NCBI GenBank assembly: GCA_947579605.1
Contig: OX388307.1
Coordinates: 33,953,237-34,017,236 of the forward strand
From: Athripsodes cinereus
Lineage: Eukaryota > Arthropoda > Insecta > Trichoptera > Leptoceridae
Direction: 5' to 3'
DNA: 64,000 nt
Shown here piece after piece: positions 21,546-34,295 of this stretch. The position numbers and the translations under genes are program-made. The notes under the pieces are model-generated. The model searched no databases and was not told the DNA's origin. It was given only the letters and a program-made list of their open reading frames with translations. Position 1 is the stretch's first letter. Every line of letters begins with the position of its first letter.

Positions 21546-23879
21546 CATTAACATAAACTAGTTTTTAATTAGATAATAATTGTAACTTTAAGAAAAAAAT
21601 ACAATTTTGTTTTCTTTAACACAATGGTACACACTCTACTATTACTTTCACACATTGTACGTGCAAAACTCACAACGCAATTTTATGATGAATATAAATA
21701 AATGAAGTAAAAGTGTTTGTCTGTTTGAATAATTTATATAAATTAATTACCTTTATTGCACACAAAGATATACTAAATTGATAATTCAAAGAAAAAATCG
21801 GTCATGCAGCCGATCAAATTTTGCTGCCAGTTTTAAACTGACGTTGGTTGAGAAAGTTTATAAGGCAATACATTGCTAATACTTGAAGGACATCGATTAA
21901 TTGTTGTTTTATGTCAATTTTTATCATAGGAAAGCAACACCCTCGGCAGGTATTAAGGACGTCCTATACTTCAGCAATAGTAGAAAAGAGACCATTATCA
22001 TCTTAACGATGTGGAGTGAAAAACATAATATTATTATTGTTATTATCAATGTTGGAACACAAAAAATCCGAAAAAATGTTCCGCGTTGCAAGTCTATTAT
22101 GTCTATAGTTGTACATAATAACTTGATTCTAGTAGGTATAGTAGTTATTCTCTGTACTCTATTTTTAATCGCAAACAATTTAATCGTTACACAATGTAAT
22201 ATCTTTTTTATTATACGATTCTATTCCATATTCAAAGACCATCCACTCGTTTACGAGTGATATCGATTTTTATAAACCTCATATTTATCTTTTTTTAGAT
22301 ATATCTTATCTTGTTTTATTTATACATAAATAGTCTAGATTTATATGAGTAAAATTAATAACTTAAAATTGAAAAATATTTTTTATATCCGGGCAAAGCC
22401 AGGTGAAAATAAAAAAGTGATTTTGTGTGAAAAAATAATAACAATCGTTACAAAATAATTACTAGCCATTTGTGGCGCAGCGCGTCAAATGAAGTCGAAA
22501 GTAGAAATACAATTAAATACAAAAACTCATCAATCTTAGGTCAATGTACAATGTACATACATCTATGATGTAACATAATGTGAGGTATTATTATTATTAT
22601 TGGATCAGTGCAGGTATTCAGTGCAACAAAAGCCTAGCCCAAAATATCAAGATTTTTTATTAAAGTCCGTTTGTTTGAGCTACTATACATTGGTCCAAAA
22701 TTTTATATAACTACTCGTTTTTCAGTCCAATAAACATTTGCTAGTCATATTTCAGTAAAATGTTACCATCGTCTTTCACTGGCGGACTTATCAGGGGTTA
22801 TTTTTGGACATTTGTACGACTAGCATTGCTGGCTCACTCTTTGCCTAATGAAAGAAATAACAATAGATGAAACTACGCACGTGTTTTGTTAGGATAAGCT
22901 CTCATAGCGCCGCTGCACTAATTTGAGATTGTTGGGTGAAGTTTTGATCAATAGGTACACGGTACAGGCAAGATTCTATGTGAGCACCAGTTAAAAACAG
23001 TAGGTATAGTAGGCCAAAATATTTCTATTTTGAAATATTTTGATAATACAGTTGCTAGTAAAATAAACAAACAGATCGCCATCCGTTCCTAAAGTGTCGA
23101 TATACTTACGGATATATGATTCCTCGTTTATAATATCGGCCCTTATTAGAATACTAAATTGAACTACTAGTGATCTACGATAGATTTTAAAAGTCGGATA
23201 TTTTTTGTTGCAAATATTCACGTAGTTTCTCAGATTGCATCAATAGGTTGCAATTAAAAGGTAACAGATTTTCAATAAATCAGGTATTCGCCTAAAAAAT
23301 AAAAGGTCAAAACGATACAAAAAATAAAGTTTCCTGAACAAAAAAGGTTGGATACCACCGTTGCTTTACATCTGAGACATTAGAAGGCGGTGATATTAAT
23401 CACGGAGATATAATACAAATAGATCGACAGTACTAGACATACCTATGTATCTACAAAAAAAGGTGTCATAATGTAATAATTACTAGTAACAAAAACAGAA
23501 GAATGAATCGAAAGTGAAGAAATCGCAAGCAATTATTTTTATTTATTGTTTTTCTTTTGTTTTGTGGGCGTATCAATTATTATAGTCTTAACATTTTCTA
23601 TGCCGTAAAGTAAATTATATCATTTTTTTACTATCAACGCTGTCACTCTATCGATTTTTTTACATAAGCATATAATTAAAAGTTGAACACTTATACAAGT
23701 ATTATAATATACTGCAATATATTTTATTGGTGGAAACTTCATTGTGTATTGGATTTTGTATATATATATATTTTTTTTTTTTATTAAAGGCTATTATGGC
23801 CGTCCACTGTATCAATAAATAAATATAGAATATTTTGTTAACTAGCCCTCTGTGTATTGATTATATTTGACATAATTTT

Positions 23880-24060
23880 ATGTCATCATCATCATCGCCC
23901 TTAATCTCCAGGAGCGCAGGGCAGAAACCAACCTCCTCCATTCAGAGCAGCTCTGTGCCAATTGTGTCACCTCTTCCCATGACATTCCCTGCGCTCTGAT
24001 ATCGTTGTCATAGAAACGATGTTTTGTGAACGCCCGGGCCGACGGATCCCTTTATTAATT
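23880..24060 (-). pseudogene. LINE 3' end, family B
   Basis: Its inverse complement carries the same end as 13290-13612: SEWRRLVSAL-like coding (CTCCTCCATTCAGAGC on plus) and the 'RAQGMSWEEVTQLAQ' region (CACCTCTTCCCATGACATTC on plus). A trinucleotide (ATC)n tail lies at 23884-23895. Confidence 0.75.
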
Positions 24061-24641
24061 TTATGTTGGTAATTAAAATTGAAATAATTTATAAATAAAT
24101 ACATATATTTATACAAAAAATTTCTTGTCATCAATATGCAGTAAGGAATAAATTATAAAAATAACCAAAAAAATGTATAATTATATCATGGGTGGAGTGA
24201 TCAAAATTGAAAATAAAAGTAATATATTTATTACATAACAAGCAGTTTAGATAATACACTCATTACATAAACAAATAAACTTCTTGACAAATGTTGTAAA
24301 CAAATCCATCCAATACGTCTTATTAAAAAGTTGCCTCAGGGCAAGTCAATATTCGTACAATCCAAAATGCAAATACCTACATTATGTCTACATGCGTCCG
24401 TGTTAACGGAAAGGTTATATGTCCAAATGGAAATAGTAAAATAACATATAAACAATATTGACGAGAGATTACAAGTTAGTATGAACGTTTTTAAAGGGGA
24501 AATGATACAAATCATTAATAATAAAACATGTTTTATGCAATGTAATGATAGTTTATTAATTATAAATTACTAGCATATTAAACCCGGTTCAGGAAATTAA
24601 AGTTAACAAATTATTAATTATTAACACAAATCACTGATATG

Positions 24642-24787
24642 TTTTCACTTTTAATTTTACTACACTAGAGTACTTAGCCATACTTTCGTCGAGTTAACTT
24701 GACGTTTTCAAGAGAACTCAGTTCCCACGGCTAGGGAACTTGACAAAAGTACTCGACTTTAATGAAATTAATAGTGAAAAGTTAAAC
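24642..24787. mobile_element. Fold-back MITE candidate
   Basis: The left arm TTTTCACTTTTAATTTTACT...AGTACTTAG pairs with the right arm AAAGTACT...ATTAATAGTGAAAA. The inverted similarity may extend outward to TTAACAC / GTGTTAA. Short internal region, no coding sequence. Confidence 0.65.
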
Positions 24788-25854
24788 AGTGTTAATATAA
24801 TTTAAAATACAATGTTTCAGAGAAGATATTGTGTTGTACTATTACCTAAATGTTTCTACTCATGTATGTGTTTTTTTTTTGCATGTGGCATTCTGATTCT
24901 ATAGATTCCATGGTAAATTTCTTTCCAACCAAATTCGAAGCCTAAACTTATTATGTCTGAACACTCCTCAATATGATTCATTTTTTGGCCACATTAGCCG
25001 CATTCACACTAAGGACTAGAAGACAATAAATGTGTTTAGATGAGTTGTGAAGAATAAGCCGTGGTTCACTTTTCATACAAATTTGATGGATTGTTATCAC
25101 TCTCTCCATATTTTTAATAAATTGGATAAAATATTATTGTTTTAATTTTCCTTGTCTACGACATTTTTTGCAATAAGGTAGCCTGATGAAAGAGTCTTTG
25201 ACTTTCAATGTAGAGATCCTGGGTTAAATTTCACCTGCTGCCAATTCACTTCACGTTCACGACATATTGCTAACTATAAGGGTATTGATTCTTTTATATA
25301 TTTAATAAAAAAAACGTAAATTCATTTTTTATGCAAGAGCACGAAAGGGGCATTGATTTCTTTATTATTTGTCTGACAAATGTTAGCCCGCATTTATGAC
25401 ATAAAAGCGTACATATATACAAACGACTTAAAATATTTTATAAATTATATAAGATTGACAATAAAAAATAGGTACAACATCTTTTCAATATGAAAGAAAT
25501 TGCGAAAGTGGTATGTATTGTAATAGGTAATGCAAGTAAATTAAACAAATAGGTACCTGCAGTCTTGTTAGAGCGCTGTGTAGGTACTAACTTGTATCTA
25601 TTCCTAGATGACCATAAAAGATACCTTATAAATTACAAGTTTTTATCTGATGTACTAGACTTTACGCATACCAATATACTAATATTTATTTATTTAGATA
25701 CACGACTATATCTTCAATATTGAATTTCTCACATCTCATGGCCTGTGCCGACTCACAATATTCAAGACACCACAATAATTCTTCCTCCTAAATTATATTC
25801 ATAATTTTTACTGGTATTATTTCTATTTATTTTAAAAAGAACTGAGTTTTTGTT

Positions 25855-25930
25855 ACAAATCCAAATACAACATTATACAATTTTCACAGTAAGCTCAAAG
25901 CTTGTTTTGTGAAATTACATGAAAACATTT
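25855..25930 (-). mobile_element. SINE family 2, tail fragment
   Basis: GTTACAAATCCAAATACAAC, TTTCACAGTAAGCTCAAAGC and TTGTGAAATTAC match the 3' half of SINE family 2 on the minus strand; the tRNA head is missing. Confidence 0.6.
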
Positions 25931-26789
25931 TTTAATACAATGTTGTGTTTTATATATGTTTAATTACTATGCAATGTTTTTAATATTAAAATAAATTTAT
26001 TTTTTAAATACTGTGTAATCGATATTTTTTGATAAAAGCTTAAAGCTGTAAGTGTATGTAAAAAATAAAATAAAATATAAATGAAATTGAGGAGATCGAC
26101 AACATAATTGTAGAGCCTGTATGTAGCTTTCATTATCACTTTTAAACAAGATATCCAGGATTTATTTCTTTCAGTTACCGATCTACTCCATATTCACGAA
26201 GCAAGCTTTAGCTTAGTTTGTTCGGGAGTATTCGAGTTAACCTAAAATCCAGATTAAACATTATTAAAAAAAGAAGTTCTAACAATTATATTTAGTATTA
26301 AAAGCATTATCCTGAATTCAAAATATCGGAAATAACAGTTGTATGATCGTTCCACTATCAAGGTCCCTAATATTACTTAAAAAAATTATAACCGAAATAT
26401 ATGTATCTATAAAAAAAAAAAGCTTAATAATAAAGGTAGGTATGTATAAAACATTTTAATAAATAAAGAACAGTAACAATTCGACATTCCGTCTATCAGA
26501 TAATAATGTAACATAATATATTGTGAAGAAATCGTAGTATGATTTATACCTTGTTATTCTGGAAACAATCGATACAAAATATTTATTTCTATTGTTATTT
26601 GCATAATGTTACATACATACTAACAATTTTATCTGCATACGTTATTTTATTACTAGATTTTAAGACGAGATTGCTCGGAGAAAAAACATCAAAACGACAG
26701 CGAAAGTGTTTTTTTAAGTTAACTTCTTGAAAAATAACGAAATAAGTGACGAAAATTATTTAAAAAAAATAGAAAGTCAACGTAATCAT

Positions 26790-27015
26790 CAACCCTTTTT
26801 TTGGGATCTTCCTTCACTTCTTTTGTCCTCCCACGGCCTCCATTCAAGAATTATGGAAGTCCACCTGCCATCGTCTCGACTTACCACATGACCAGCCCAT
26901 TGCCATTTCAGCTTGGAGACTTTATCAACAATGTCGACGACTTTTGTCGGATGGTTTCATTTCTTATTTTGTCTCTCAAGCATTTGTCTTTTCATGGCAC
27001 GCTGTAGGTACACAC
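26790..27015 (-). pseudogene. LINE 3' fragment, family E
   Basis: The minus strand codes KWQWAGHVV, then WTSIILEWRPWEDKR and GRSQ, matching the plus-strand copy at 45300-45467 (MQWAGHAVKREDVRWTSRIL, EWRPWEGKRNVGRPQKDWF). It is the 'W-GH' to 'GRP' region of a LINE reverse transcriptase, broken. Confidence 0.75.
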
Positions 27016-28745
27016 CTCAATTTCCGTTTGTTCGCAAGTATTAGCGTCATAGTTTCTAGCCCAAATGTAAATAAAGTATTAATACATATAAAATTCCCAA
27101 TCAAAGAAAATGTACACATTTACAAAAAATCTTTCATAAATAAATAACTAGTATATAACATAAAATAAATGAAAAAAGTAAACAAAATAAAACATAAATA
27201 AACAAACATCTTATACACAAACAGACTCAAATATTTATACTATGATTGGCCAAATTTGTTATATCCAATGGTTTGTAAATATTCATACAGTATTATGTAT
27301 GTATATTCTACGTATTAATCTGTTATTTTTGTAATTGCATAATACTGTTAAATTATAAATGATAATAATAATATGTAGTAACGAGGCAGCGTGGGTGCTT
27401 GAGGCGTAACTAAATAACATAGAAATCACTGTTTATTTGTTGTTGTTGTAAATCACAGCGAAAATTATCTTATACGAATATCAATTTTGTAACTTGTTTT
27501 ACTTATTAAATAATATACCTATTTGATGTTTTGAAATTCATCAGGAATATATTATTTTGAAAAATTTGCAGAAAATGAAGAATTTAACAAGTATTGTCAT
27601 ATTTTAGGGAGTTGGGGAGTAATTGTATTAGGAAAAAAAAATTATTATATTATTGTTCGATTATTCTAAATGATATTTGTGTTTAATAAACTATTATTAT
27701 TATTATTATTTTATGAAAACCCATAAACCCAAATTCAAATACACCCACTCACAGCTTAGATCAGCGACGGAGTTCGAAGTTTGAAACTACCGATAGAAAG
27801 TTTAACATTTTTTAATCCAATTATAAACCATGTTAAAATATTTATCTAGCATTTTCAACAGTCGATTCACTGCATGTTTTAAGCTTGTATGTCGTCCTTA
27901 AAAATGGTTTTCGTTTCTGAGCAGAAAATAAAAAAACAAATAAATATATGAGAGAAAAAAAAACAGATAGACAGACTTGTTACTACGAAATGTCTTCAAT
28001 TCAACAATCGTACGTATTTGAAGATACCCATATGAAGAAAATAGTTCAATTAACTCATTTGCACAATGCTGTAGAAATTGAGGTCTCTGTTTAATAATTT
28101 TCTTGTACATGCCTACAATATGCTTTGAAACCAATGTTTCTGTGATATTTCACTGCTACTTATCACTACACATATCGTCATCAATATTAATAGTATTTCA
28201 CATATTATAACATTCGAGTCACAGTTACACAATAACACGTCATGCTCTATTTTGTTATGGTTCATAGCACTCATCCAGTTCCTTCTATGGAATAACTAAG
28301 TACCTACGTATTTATCAATTTTTAAATTTCAAATCTCGACAAGCAAGGACGACGTTCTAAATTTGAATGTTATTTGAAATTTTGGAATACTAATTTGTAA
28401 GTAGGATGGGCAGCGTTAATGTTGGCTAGTTTACATAATGGGTATGTACCTACGCAAATCGTTGTTTTTAAATATTATAATTTTTAAATTATCGTGTTGA
28501 TTCTGTTTAATTAATTAGAACGTGGGAGATTATTATAAGTATAATTATACATTATATGACAAAAAACAGGATTTATGGTGGATGATAAAAACAAAATTTG
28601 GAATCAATTTTGGTAATCAAAGACATTCTGGTTTACTTTACACCTGTACACAGAAAAAACAGGTCAATTTTATTCTCAAACAATTCAAGAGAATATTGTC
28701 TTGTAATAAATAATTTTTCTTCAATGAAGATTGTTTTCTTCAATA

Positions 28746-28925
28746 GCCGCGTCCACACAACTGCATGAAAACGTATATCAATCACCAATCTTCAATCCCG
28801 TCCTTATACGGGTACCTAACGAAGGCATTCACTCGAATATTTCTTCGGAGAATGCTTCGAATCGTCATCGAATGACTGAAGATTGATGATTGATTGACGT
28901 TTTAATCCAGCTGTGTGGACGTGGC
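28746..28925. mobile_element. Palindromic MITE (GCCGCG family), copy 1
   Basis: Ends GCCGCGTCCACACAACTG and CAGCTGTGTGGACGTGGC are inverted repeats that continue inward through ATCAATCA and CAATCTTCA. It is flanked by TA on both sides (28744-28745 and 28926-28927), the duplication typical of Tc1/mariner-type transposition. A longer relative is at 56070-56719. Confidence 0.88.
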
Positions 28926-29202
28926 TATTAAGATCGAGACTTTAATTAATTTCTTCAATGAAGATTGTTTTCTGGTTTTAATTTTTTTAATTCTCTTATA
29001 ACGATATTTTTATTTTATTTTTTTATTTATTTATACATCACTATTACAAAACGTCATAAAACACACATGGACAGAAACAATACACACAATCACAAATCAA
29101 AGACAATGCATTATCCTACTCAACCCGCACTCATCATCCAACCCCTTGCTATATAATACCAAGCCCACATGATATGTTTTCTTGAATTATTGCAAAACTT
29201 AC

Positions 29203-29344
29203 TAACGTTGAAAATTCCTAATAAATAGACAAATTTAGTCTTGTCTACGGCTTCTTTCAGAAACTCTTTCTCTTTTTGCTTATTCTCGTAGACACGAAGG
29301 TAGTTTGTTGCAGCATCTTCTAACCTCTTCCTCCAAAACCTTTC
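29203..29344 (-). CDS. Candidate coding exon of unknown gene
   Basis: On the minus strand, after a GCTCATAGCAG acceptor-like site with a stop just upstream, the frame reads ERFWRKRLEDAATNYLRVYE, then NKQKEKEFLKEAVDKTKF and VYLLGIFNV before a good donor (TTA/GTAAGT). It is helical and Lys/Glu-rich with fairly balanced codons. It would leave in phase 1, which does not fit the phase-0 start of the exon at 16832-16917, so it is not directly spliced to it unless another exon intervenes or the donor differs. The frame also stays open past the donor to about 29110. I do not recognise the protein; a decayed gene fragment is possible. Confidence 0.35.
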
Positions 29345-30335
29345 CTGCTATGAGCACAATACCTGCACTCTATAATCTGACTTATATATAAAGGAGATAA
29401 TTTTTATTAAAACATCATTAGTCCTCTTCTACAATCTGCTAGGCAATGTCCTAAGAAAACAGAATACGTATAGGTACTCCATTATTATTTTTAGTAAGAA
29501 TTTAAATGTGGGTTTATTGTTTACATTCAAAAGTGACAATATCATTTAGTATTTAGTAATACACCTGTCTAGTTTGGCGACATTCCGCCCCTGGCATAAT
29601 TGTCGCGTCATTATAGACACAGACGCCACGATTTTATTACAATAATCATTATTTATAAGAATGTTTTTACAGATATTTCACAGCAGGTTCGTAAAGCTTA
29701 AGGCTATTTTTATTGATAGATCACGTTATTATTTATTACTATTAAGTATAAAAGTAAATAAATAAATAAACAATAACAATCGTACTTACAAAAAATACAT
29801 ATTTAGACTTGGTTTACTAGCCAAGACTAGAATGAAAATATAGTTATTCCTTATCAAATAAAAATCTTACTGTTACTCAATAGTAACAATAGCTGTCCCG
29901 AATTTCAATAATCAATGAAAAAAGTCTCGCAATACTGTTAAACTCTCCGACACTTCAAAAATATTTCGATACAAAAACAATCAAATATTAAATTGATATC
30001 TCAAGTTTCTATTGCTAGTCGAAAATTTGACAACAGAGTGGGTGGTTGGATTCGAAATTTGAATGTTTTTTCTCAAAGTCACAATATTATAAATTGGATC
30101 AATAATGAATTTTGTTATTACACTCATCATGTCCCGAATTGATTTTTTTATAAATCTGACGTTTTAACCCGTTAGAAGTTATACGATTTTTGTTTTTCAT
30201 TTAAGTAATGTAACTACAAGCACTTCGTTCCATAACTTTGGTAATTTTTAAATTTCTCAATTAGCAATATTGTTATTATAAAGGCGATATGCCCCAAAAC
30301 CAATTGACAGCCAGATATAATTCTGCGTGTGTAAG

Positions 30336-30535
30336 GAAAAAGGGGATGAGTCGACAACGTTTATGCTTCCTGTTTGGAAAAAAGAATGAGTCGATATAAA
30401 TGCACATTCGACACCATATTTCTAAGTAAAAACAAGGACATATTGTACCGTATTATTGTACCGCCGCGCGGAAGTTGTTTTTGTTTTCCTGTGAAGTAGT
30501 ATTTTTCGATTCATCCCCTTTTTCTTTTTGTTATA
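30336..30535. mobile_element. MITE candidate with AAAAAGGGGATGA inverted ends
   Basis: AAGGAAAAAGGGGATGAGTC at 30336 and its inverse GATTCATCCCCTTTTTCTTT at about 30509 bound about 200 bp. No coding content. The superfamily is unknown. Confidence 0.6.
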
Positions 30536-30989
30536 AAGTCAAAACAATAATACAATATTAAATATCTTTACCATCACGGTATATTCCAAAAATGAGCCAG
30601 AAGACAAACTGGATGTAATGAACGTGCAGGTCATGCTCTAGGTTCTGATAAATATGAAGCATAGTGGGTACATACTAAGTATTACTTAGCCAGATGTAGT
30701 GGTTAGAATAGGAGTTATTCCGAAATTGTGAGAACTGTTGTAAATACATAAATATCGAGTTTATAGTTGTGTTGTTGTTATTTTATGAGAGTAATCGAAA
30801 GTTGAATGACATTGACATTAGACCATAAAGTACTGAGGCACAATACTCGTTTTATTTATTTTGCAGTTGATGCTGTAGCGAGGACAAGGGCGCATAAGCC
30901 AAATTGGTATTTAGACATAGGTACATGTATGGGTATCAAACATCTGTAGTGCGCCTTAAAATAAAGTAATAAAAAGGACAAGTAAATAA

Positions 30990-31075
30990 TAATCAACTAC
31001 TACTACTTCTACTATATACAATATACCATAATTACACATTCCACAAGTGGGGTAGCCATGTAAGCTATTTTATTT
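30990..31075 (-). repeat. Family H repeat, 3' fragment
   Basis: TACTACTACTTCTACT followed by CACATTCCACAAGTGGGGTA is the trinucleotide tail and the CCACTTGTGG block of family H on the minus strand. Confidence 0.75.
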
Positions 31076-31107
31076 GTACCTACCAATAATAAATTATCCA
31101 TAGTAAA

Positions 31108-31293
31108 CAGTTCGAGTTCGTCGGTAGCTTGGAGGTAGAATCTCGGCCTCGTGAGCATGGGGTCCGTGGTTCGATACCATGTGCCGTCAAAACTCCCCTT
31201 TCACGAACACAAGCTTTGAGCTTACTGCGAAAGATGTATAAGGTTGTATTTGGGTTTATAGCAAAACCCAGATATATATTTTTTTTATAAACC

Positions 31294-31295
<2 letters not shown>
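31108..31295 (+). mobile_element. SINE family 2 (tRNA-derived), plus copy
   Basis: GTTCGTCGGTAGCTTGGAGG (A-box region), GGTTCGATACC (B box with one change), CTCCCCTTTCACGAACACAA, then the tail GGTTTATAGCAAAACCCAGA. It is tail-to-tail with the minus copy at 31352-31455. Confidence 0.88.

Positions 31296-31351
<56 letters not shown>
31296..31351. repeat. (T)56 run between two SINE tails
   Basis: A pure T run joining the 3' end of the plus SINE to the 3' tail of the minus SINE; on the minus strand it is a poly-A tail. Confidence 0.93.
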
Positions 31352-31357
<6 letters not shown>

Positions 31358-31455
31358 GATATATCTGGGTTTTGTTATAAACCCAAATACAACCTTATAC
31401 ACCTTTTACAGTAAGCTAAAAGCTTGTGTCGTGAAAGGGGAGTTTGCCGTGACTT
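31352..31455 (-). mobile_element. SINE family 2, truncated minus copy
   Basis: AAGATATATCTGGGTTTTGT, TATAAACCCAAATACAACC, then CACCTTTTACAGTAAGC and GTCGTGAAAGGGGAGTTTGC. The tRNA-like head is absent (5'-truncated). Confidence 0.88.
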
Positions 31456-32037
31456 TATTGTGTAATTATTAAATTTGTACAAATACAAAAAGCGTACATA
31501 TTGTCTTGAGGCAATGTCTTTAAGTAAACCTAATACAATGTTTGATATAGAAGTTTAAACATTAAGTGAGTTTAGAAATAATAGAAAGTATAGGATAGCT
31601 AATCAAATATTCATCATTTATAAAAATAAAAATAAATACAAAATAAGAAAAAAAGTTTTCATATAGGTATGTAAATTCAAACTAAAATCCCAATAAAATT
31701 CTCTTCCGATGAAAATTTGCAACGCAAAGCAAGAATCGAGAAAATTAATTTCTGCTTTTTCGGAAAAAAAGAGCACATGGGGCCTTATTCTTGTTACCGA
31801 CTCAACAGATTTTACTTTTATAATTTAGTTATCATTATCAATTTCAAGTTATCACAGTATTATTATCTTCGTGCTAAACTATTATAATATTATACTTATT
31901 ACTGTATCCGACAGTACTTTTATACCTATTAGAGGTTTAAATAATATATACCGTCCACGAAGCAATTTCTTCCAATAAAACAAATTCGTCACGTGAACAT
32001 AAAAAGAATCCTTTTAGTGTCGTATAAAAATAAAATA

Positions 32038-32105
32038 CTCAGAATGGGTGGCATGCCTCATTGCTAAACTGAAAATATTAAATGTTTTATACGTGATGTT
32101 TCATG
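32038..32105 (-). repeat. Family H repeat, central fragment
   Basis: ACTCAGAATGGGTGGCATGC, CTCATTGCTAAACTGAAA: the central block on the minus strand. Confidence 0.6.
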
Positions 32106-32329
32106 TAGGTATACTATTTTTTATAATTTTTGAAATTGTTTTGATTTATTGTATTAAAGGGTATACGTGTAAAAGTTGTATTTTTTTATTGCCCCAGAAC
32201 AATAGCAAAAAAAATACAAGATCTTAGTCTAGTGGGGCAATGTATTCCATAATGTTGATCTTTTTGTATATTTGTACATATTTACTGTTTTGGAATAAAT
32301 AAATAGATAAATTTGCTCTTTATTTTATT

Positions 32330-32550
32330 CCGTGGAGCATACGGTAAAAAAAAATCCACTGTTTTCTGTAAGTTTTCGAGTGTCCTGTAAAAGGCAGATG
32401 TTCGAAAAAATTACATCTTAAATACACCGATGAGAGTATAGTCATCCATCCTTAATGTCTCACTTTTTTGCTAGCGCGTAGAGGATGGCTTGGATGTTTA
32501 TTACATCATATGATATGTCGTGATGGTACAGTAGTAGTTTTCTCCATAGT
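32330..32550 (+). repeat. Family H repeat, nearly complete
   Basis: CCGTGGAGCATACGG, AAGTTTTCGAGTGTCCTGTA, AAAGGCAGATGTTCGAAAA, TCATCCATCCTTAATGTC, GTCGTGATGGTACAGTAGTAG. The block order defines the family. Confidence 0.82.
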
Positions 32551-32739
32551 AACAATCAGGATGAGTGGCATAAAAAACTACTTTCATTAAATCATTTATC
32601 ATCGAAAGTATCAAAATCGTGTCCAATTCAATTCGTTATAAATACATCGTCGTTGCATATTCAAAATGGGGTATGTAAATCTATAAATGTTTTGACATTT
32701 ATAGAATAAACTACTAATACTGACAATAAAACCATTTTT

Positions 32740-32895
32740 TTAAGATATATATCAAATACAACCTTATACACCTTCCACATAAAGCTAAAAGCTTGTGTCG
32801 TGAAAGGGAAGTTTACCGGCACCAGGGATTGAACCACGGACCCCCTGTTCACGAGGCCGAGACTCTACCTCCAGACTACCGACGAACTCATTTTA
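32740..32895 (-). mobile_element. SINE family 2, minus copy
   Basis: Tail ATCAAATACAACCTTATACA, then GTCGTGAAAGGGAAGTTTAC, the B box as GGGATTGAACCA and the head GAGACTCTACCTCCAGACTA. Slightly diverged. Confidence 0.85.
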
Positions 32896-33464
32896 TAAAG
32901 TTATTCTTAGTATCAAATGTTAAAATTTAATATTTTAAAAATAATATCACACGCCAATAAAGAGTCCAAACAACAATTTGAATGCCCTAATGAACAGCTG
33001 TTTTTAAAGAGAATGTGTAAATAAAAATGTTCGCACATACCTCATTTCGAATATGCAACGCAATAGGTATATATTTTAAGTTGTATGAATGAATGAATAC
33101 TATATTTTAAAAAGTATTTTATAAAGATTATAAATGTTTAGTTTAATTTTAATCGTGGCTTAAAAGTAGTCAGTTAGTTAGGTGTGTGTATGTATTATTA
33201 ATATAAATATAGGTAGTAATTGATTGATTAAATAAGATAAATATTATAATGGGAAACGTGATGTGGGAGATAATAACATGAAACATTAAACACCTGTGAA
33301 ACTAAATACGTATCTAAATCTGAATAGGTAATGTTATATTTGTGAGAGCTGTACGATACATAATATTATTTATACATCTTTGTTGACTGCAAAATTGTTA
33401 CAGTACAATGATAAGAAAATATATAAATAAAAATCAGATCAAAACCTACCAACTGTATAATGTA

Positions 33465-33740
33465 CTATACCATCACACCGTGTCATAAGAGAACGGAACG
33501 CCATATAGATCTATCTTTGCACACTTCTTTCGCTTCCTCTACATTCATACAATTTCTCATGCATGCACGTCGATTCCTCTTAGTCAACACACGGCCGTCC
33601 TTGAGCATTTGATCCACATGATTAAACCACTTGTTTTTGGACGCCTGCGCTTCCTTACACCCCTTCTCTCAGACAAGTATATCCTCTATGTCATTCTTTC
33701 CTCGTTCATTCGTTCAACATGTCCAAACCACCGAAACATA
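33465..33740 (-). pseudogene. LINE 3' end, family A, truncated
   Basis: The plus strand reads CACACCGTGTCATAAGAGAA, CTTCGCTTCCTCTACATTCA and GGCCGTCCTTGAGCATTTGA, the complement of family A coding (terminal DTA, NVEEAKE, ILKDGR). The LINE sequence stops at about 33735. Confidence 0.78.
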
Positions 33741-33827
33741 TTATGAGATTTCTAATTTCTATAATTGGAAGTGTCTTCTTAAAGACCATTTTACAGAAGT
33801 TAATTGCAATATACCTACTGAAAACTG

Positions 33828-33970
33828 CTTTGTGTTCTGTGGAGCATCCGGAAAAGAACTGCATGTGTTCTGTGGAGCATCCGGAAAAGAATTAGTCTCC
33901 CACTCTTTACCTTCAGTTTTCGAGTGTCCTGTAAAAGGCAGGAGTTCAATTATCCACATACTGTAAATTC
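33828..33970 (+). repeat. Family H repeat with internal 33-bp tandem duplication
   Basis: TGTGTTCTGTGGAGCATCCG starts at 33831 and again at 33864, followed by GTTTTCGAGTGTCCTGTAAA and GGCAGGAGTTC. The duplicated unit is the family's 5' block. Confidence 0.85.
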
Positions 33971-34295
33971 CCCGGCAAACAATAGGCCTTTTTAATGAGC
34001 TTATTGTAAAAATATATTTATGAGTGTACAATCATATACACATACGTTAAGCGAGTCTGTACAACTTCTATATATAGTAAATTCTACTATTGTTATAAAA
34101 TAGATACTTAGTAATGTTATAGCAATTCTAATGTTTTATTATATTTTTTCACGTACTTACTAGAGAAAGTTACACACTTTTTTACAGTGGCGTACACATT
34201 TTTTGATATAAAACATTCCAAATGATTTGAGCAGTTAACTATAACAAAAACCTAACCAACAATTCATTTTGTCGATGTAGTTTAGTAGTCGTGCA

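Larger units (their letters stand above)
16918..29202 (-). other. Upstream intron or intergenic DNA, no further exon found
   Basis: I looked on the minus strand for a short first exon with an ATG and a compatible phase-0 donor and found none I trust. The stretch has scattered LINE ends, one SINE and DNA-element relics, listed separately. Between about 21550-23870, 24800-25850 and 27150-28740 I see only AT-rich sequence with short open frames. Confidence 0.55.

Noticed and set aside
25185..25240. CTGATGAAAGAG...CTTTC as a third hammerhead-like core
   Set aside because: There is no GAAA after the stem and no repeat family around it; one chance match.
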